Source: Pseudomonadota bacterium
Lineage (GTDB): Bacteria; Pseudomonadota; Alphaproteobacteria; Rhizobiales; Xanthobacteraceae
Direction: 5' to 3'
NCBI GenBank assembly: GCA_023430245.1
Contig: JAEZBA010000318.1
Coordinates: 1-6,128, forward strand
Length of the DNA stretch: 6,128 bases
Part shown: positions 4,855 through 6,128 of the stretch, piece by piece
How positions within the stretch are numbered: the first letter of the stretch is position 1
Layout: each line of letters begins with the position of its first letter
The notes under the pieces: generated by a model
What the model saw: the letters and a program-made list of their open reading frames with translations, nothing else
What the model was told of the DNA's origin: nothing
Databases searched by the model: none
Made by a program: the position numbers and the translations under genes

Positions 4855-5379
4855 ATGGATCATTATTCACACGACCTCGGCGGCAATTTTCGCAAGGCGA
4901 TGCGCCGGCTGACCAGCGCCGTCAGCGTGATCTCGACGCAGCATGACAATATCCGCCACGGCATAACCGTGACCTCGGTGACATCGGTGTCGATGAGCCC
5001 GCCCTCGCTTCTGTTCTGCGTCAACAGAACCTCGCGGTTTCATGACCCGGTGATCCGCGCCGGCCGGTTCTGCGTAAACATGCTGCATGCGCACCAGATC
5101 GACATCGCCGACGCCTTCAGCGGCCGTACACACGGGCCGGATCGGTTCCTGTGCGGCGAATGGGCAAGCGACGATGACGACCTGCCCTTCCTGATCCCGG
5201 CCCAGGCCAACATTTTCTGCGAGACCGACGCCATATCGAGTTACGGCACGCATTCGATCGTGATCGGAAAAGTTCATCACGTCGCGGTGCGCGGCCAAGT
5301 CGCGCCGCTCTTGTATCAGGACGGCCAATATACGGTCGGGCTCGGAGAGGGTGTCGACTGGGTTGTGCCGGTCGGCTGA
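4855..5379 (+). CDS. Flavin reductase (HpaC-like, FMN-binding split barrel)
   Basis: 174 residues, the typical length of the flavin-reductase-like domain family that supplies reduced FMN or FAD to monooxygenases. Family features in order: FRKAMRRLTSAVSVIST (12-28), GITVTSVTSVSMSPPSLLFCVN (36-57, the flavin-binding core), FHDPVIRAGRFCVNML (62-77), FSGRTHGPDRF (88-98), SYGTHSIVIGKV (129-140), and PLLYQDGQYT (151-160). It uses NAD(P)H to reduce flavin in the cytoplasm and hands it over by diffusion. ATG 4855 is preceded by GGGAG (4843-4847). A luciferase-like monooxygenase gene follows after 51 bases, presumably in the same transcript and its partner. The choice between NADH and NADPH, and between FMN and FAD, cannot be decided here. 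Confidence 0.92.
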   Translation: MDHYSHDLGGNFRKAMRRLTSAVSVISTQHDNIRHGITVTSVTSVSMSPPSLLFCVNRTSRFHDPVIRAGRFCVNMLHAHQIDIADAFSGRTHGPDRFLCGEWASDDDDLPFLIPAQANIFCETDAISSYGTHSIVIGKVHHVAVRGQVAPLLYQDGQYTVGLGEGVDWVVPVG

Positions 5380-5430
5380 ACCGCATCGCATCGGCCACCG
5401 CAACAACAACGCTTCAAAGGGAGAACCAGG

Positions 5431-6128
5431 ATGGAATTCGGCTATTTTACGCTGTCGGACAATCACTACGAGGGCAACACCCGAGACGCCAACACCTTCG
5501 TCAAGGACCTCACCGCCGAGGCCCTTTATGCCGATCAGCTCGGCATGCATTCGGCATGGATAGGCGAGCATCACTTCAATTCGCTCGGCGTGAATTCCTC
5601 GCCCGAGATGGTGCTGGCTTATATCGCCGCCCTCACCAAGCACATCCGCCTTGCCCCGGCCGTCACCGTGCTGCCGCTGCACAATCCGATCCGCGTCGCC
5701 GAGCAATGGGCGACTCTCGATCTCCTCTCCGGCGGACGCGTCGATTTCGCCGCCGGCCGCGGCTATGACCGGCGCGAATATCTCCCGTTCGGCATTTCCT
5801 TCGAGGACAACCAGTCGATCTTCGACGAAGGCATGGAGGTTCTTCGCAACCTCTGGAATTCGGGTGGCGAACGCATCGACCACAAGGGCAAGCATTACCA
5901 GTTTGAGGATGTGCGGATCACCCCGCAACCGCTGCAGAGCCCGATGCCGATGTATGTCGCGTCGTTCTCCAAGCCCTCGATCGAACTCGCCGCGCGGCTG
6001 AATTGCGGCCTCATCGTCGCGCCCTTCGCCGCTGCCATGAGCTTCGGCGGCCTGAAACAGGTGGCCGATCTCTATCACGAGAGCTGTGCCAAATACGGCA
6101 CCAAGCCGCAGCGCCTGATGTGCAGCTA
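5431..6128 (+). CDS. Luciferase-like (LLM class) flavin-dependent monooxygenase, 3' end beyond window
   Basis: The frame is open from ATG 5431 to the window end without a stop: 232 residues of what is normally about 330-380. RBS AAGGGAG (5417-5423), 7-base spacing. It shows the bacterial luciferase TIM-barrel pattern: MEFGYFTLSD at the start, AEALYADQLGMHSAWIGEHHF (29-49), IAALTKHIRLAPAVTVLPLHNPIRVAEQWATLDLLSGGRVDFAAGRGYDRREY (65-117), FDEGMEVLRNLW (131-142), and PQPLQSPMPMYVAS (166-179). GEHHF and the SGGRVDFAAGRG stretch are characteristic. Such enzymes use reduced FMN and O2 to oxidise aldehydes, ketones, sulfonates or aromatic/heterocyclic compounds. The upstream flavin reductase makes this a two-component system, probably under the divergent MarR protein. 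No specific substrate can be named. Confidence 0.92.
   Translation, partial: MEFGYFTLSDNHYEGNTRDANTFVKDLTAEALYADQLGMHSAWIGEHHFNSLGVNSSPEMVLAYIAALTKHIRLAPAVTVLPLHNPIRVAEQWATLDLLSGGRVDFAAGRGYDRREYLPFGISFEDNQSIFDEGMEVLRNLWNSGGERIDHKGKHYQFEDVRITPQPLQSPMPMYVASFSKPSIELAARLNCGLIVAPFAAAMSFGGLKQVADLYHESCAKYGTKPQRLMCS

Noticed and set aside
4867..6078. A 403-residue open frame on the minus strand
   Set aside because: It lies antisense to the flavin reductase and monooxygenase, both of which match known families in the plus frame. Its own translation has no recognisable domain and no RBS context.

Overview
The window is about 64% G+C, with tightly packed genes. It resembles the chromosome of an alphaproteobacterium, probably Nitrobacteraceae/Bradyrhizobiaceae (Bradyrhizobium, Rhodopseudomonas or Afipia type). 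This rests on codon use, on the ECF sigma/NrsF pair next to a bufferin operon, and on a FixK-type box. The exact genus cannot be fixed from the sequence alone.

Left part (1-3257): a metal/redox stress module. On the minus strand lies an ECF sigma factor of the Caulobacter SigF / Bradyrhizobium EcfF type (14-562). Its stop overlaps (ATGA) the start of the next gene, whose visible residues MKTDDL fit an NrsF/OsrA (DUF1109) membrane anti-sigma factor. Divergently, on the plus strand, is a four-gene operon: a secreted four-cysteine DUF2282 peptide (BufA, bufferin precursor), a DUF692 multinuclear non-heme iron oxidase (BufB), a DUF2063 partner protein (BufC) and a DoxX-family membrane protein. 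This is the bufferin layout: a RiPP precursor is modified on cysteines by BufB/BufC in the cytoplasm and exported to the periplasm to bind copper. Both divergent units carry the same promoter, GTAACA-N16-CGAA, once on each strand (581-606 minus; 673-698 plus). The sequence therefore predicts that the sigma factor drives both its own gene and the buf operon. The sigma-gene copy overlaps the obvious upstream ATG, which moves the likely start to a TTG at 562. A perfect 10-bp hairpin separates bufA from bufB and could make precursor more abundant than enzyme.

Middle part (3258-4196): a cluster of overlapping hairpins (3262-3333) ends the convergent transcripts. After it comes a minus-strand protein with two CBS domains and a BON domain (3364-4104). 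Upstream of this gene sits a 14-bp FixK/FNR-type box (TTGATCTAGCGCAA on its strand, 4152-4165), suggesting induction at low oxygen.

Right part (4197-6128): a MarR regulator (minus) divergent from a flavin reductase and a luciferase-like flavin monooxygenase cut by the window end. Together the last two look like a two-component FMN-dependent monooxygenase. The divergent region holds a good sigma-70 promoter (TTTACA-N17-TATGAT) with a 12-bp palindrome TTGCACGTGCAA inside the spacer, a natural site for MarR repression. The substrate is not evident.

No tRNA, rRNA, CRISPR, insertion sequence or integrase was seen.
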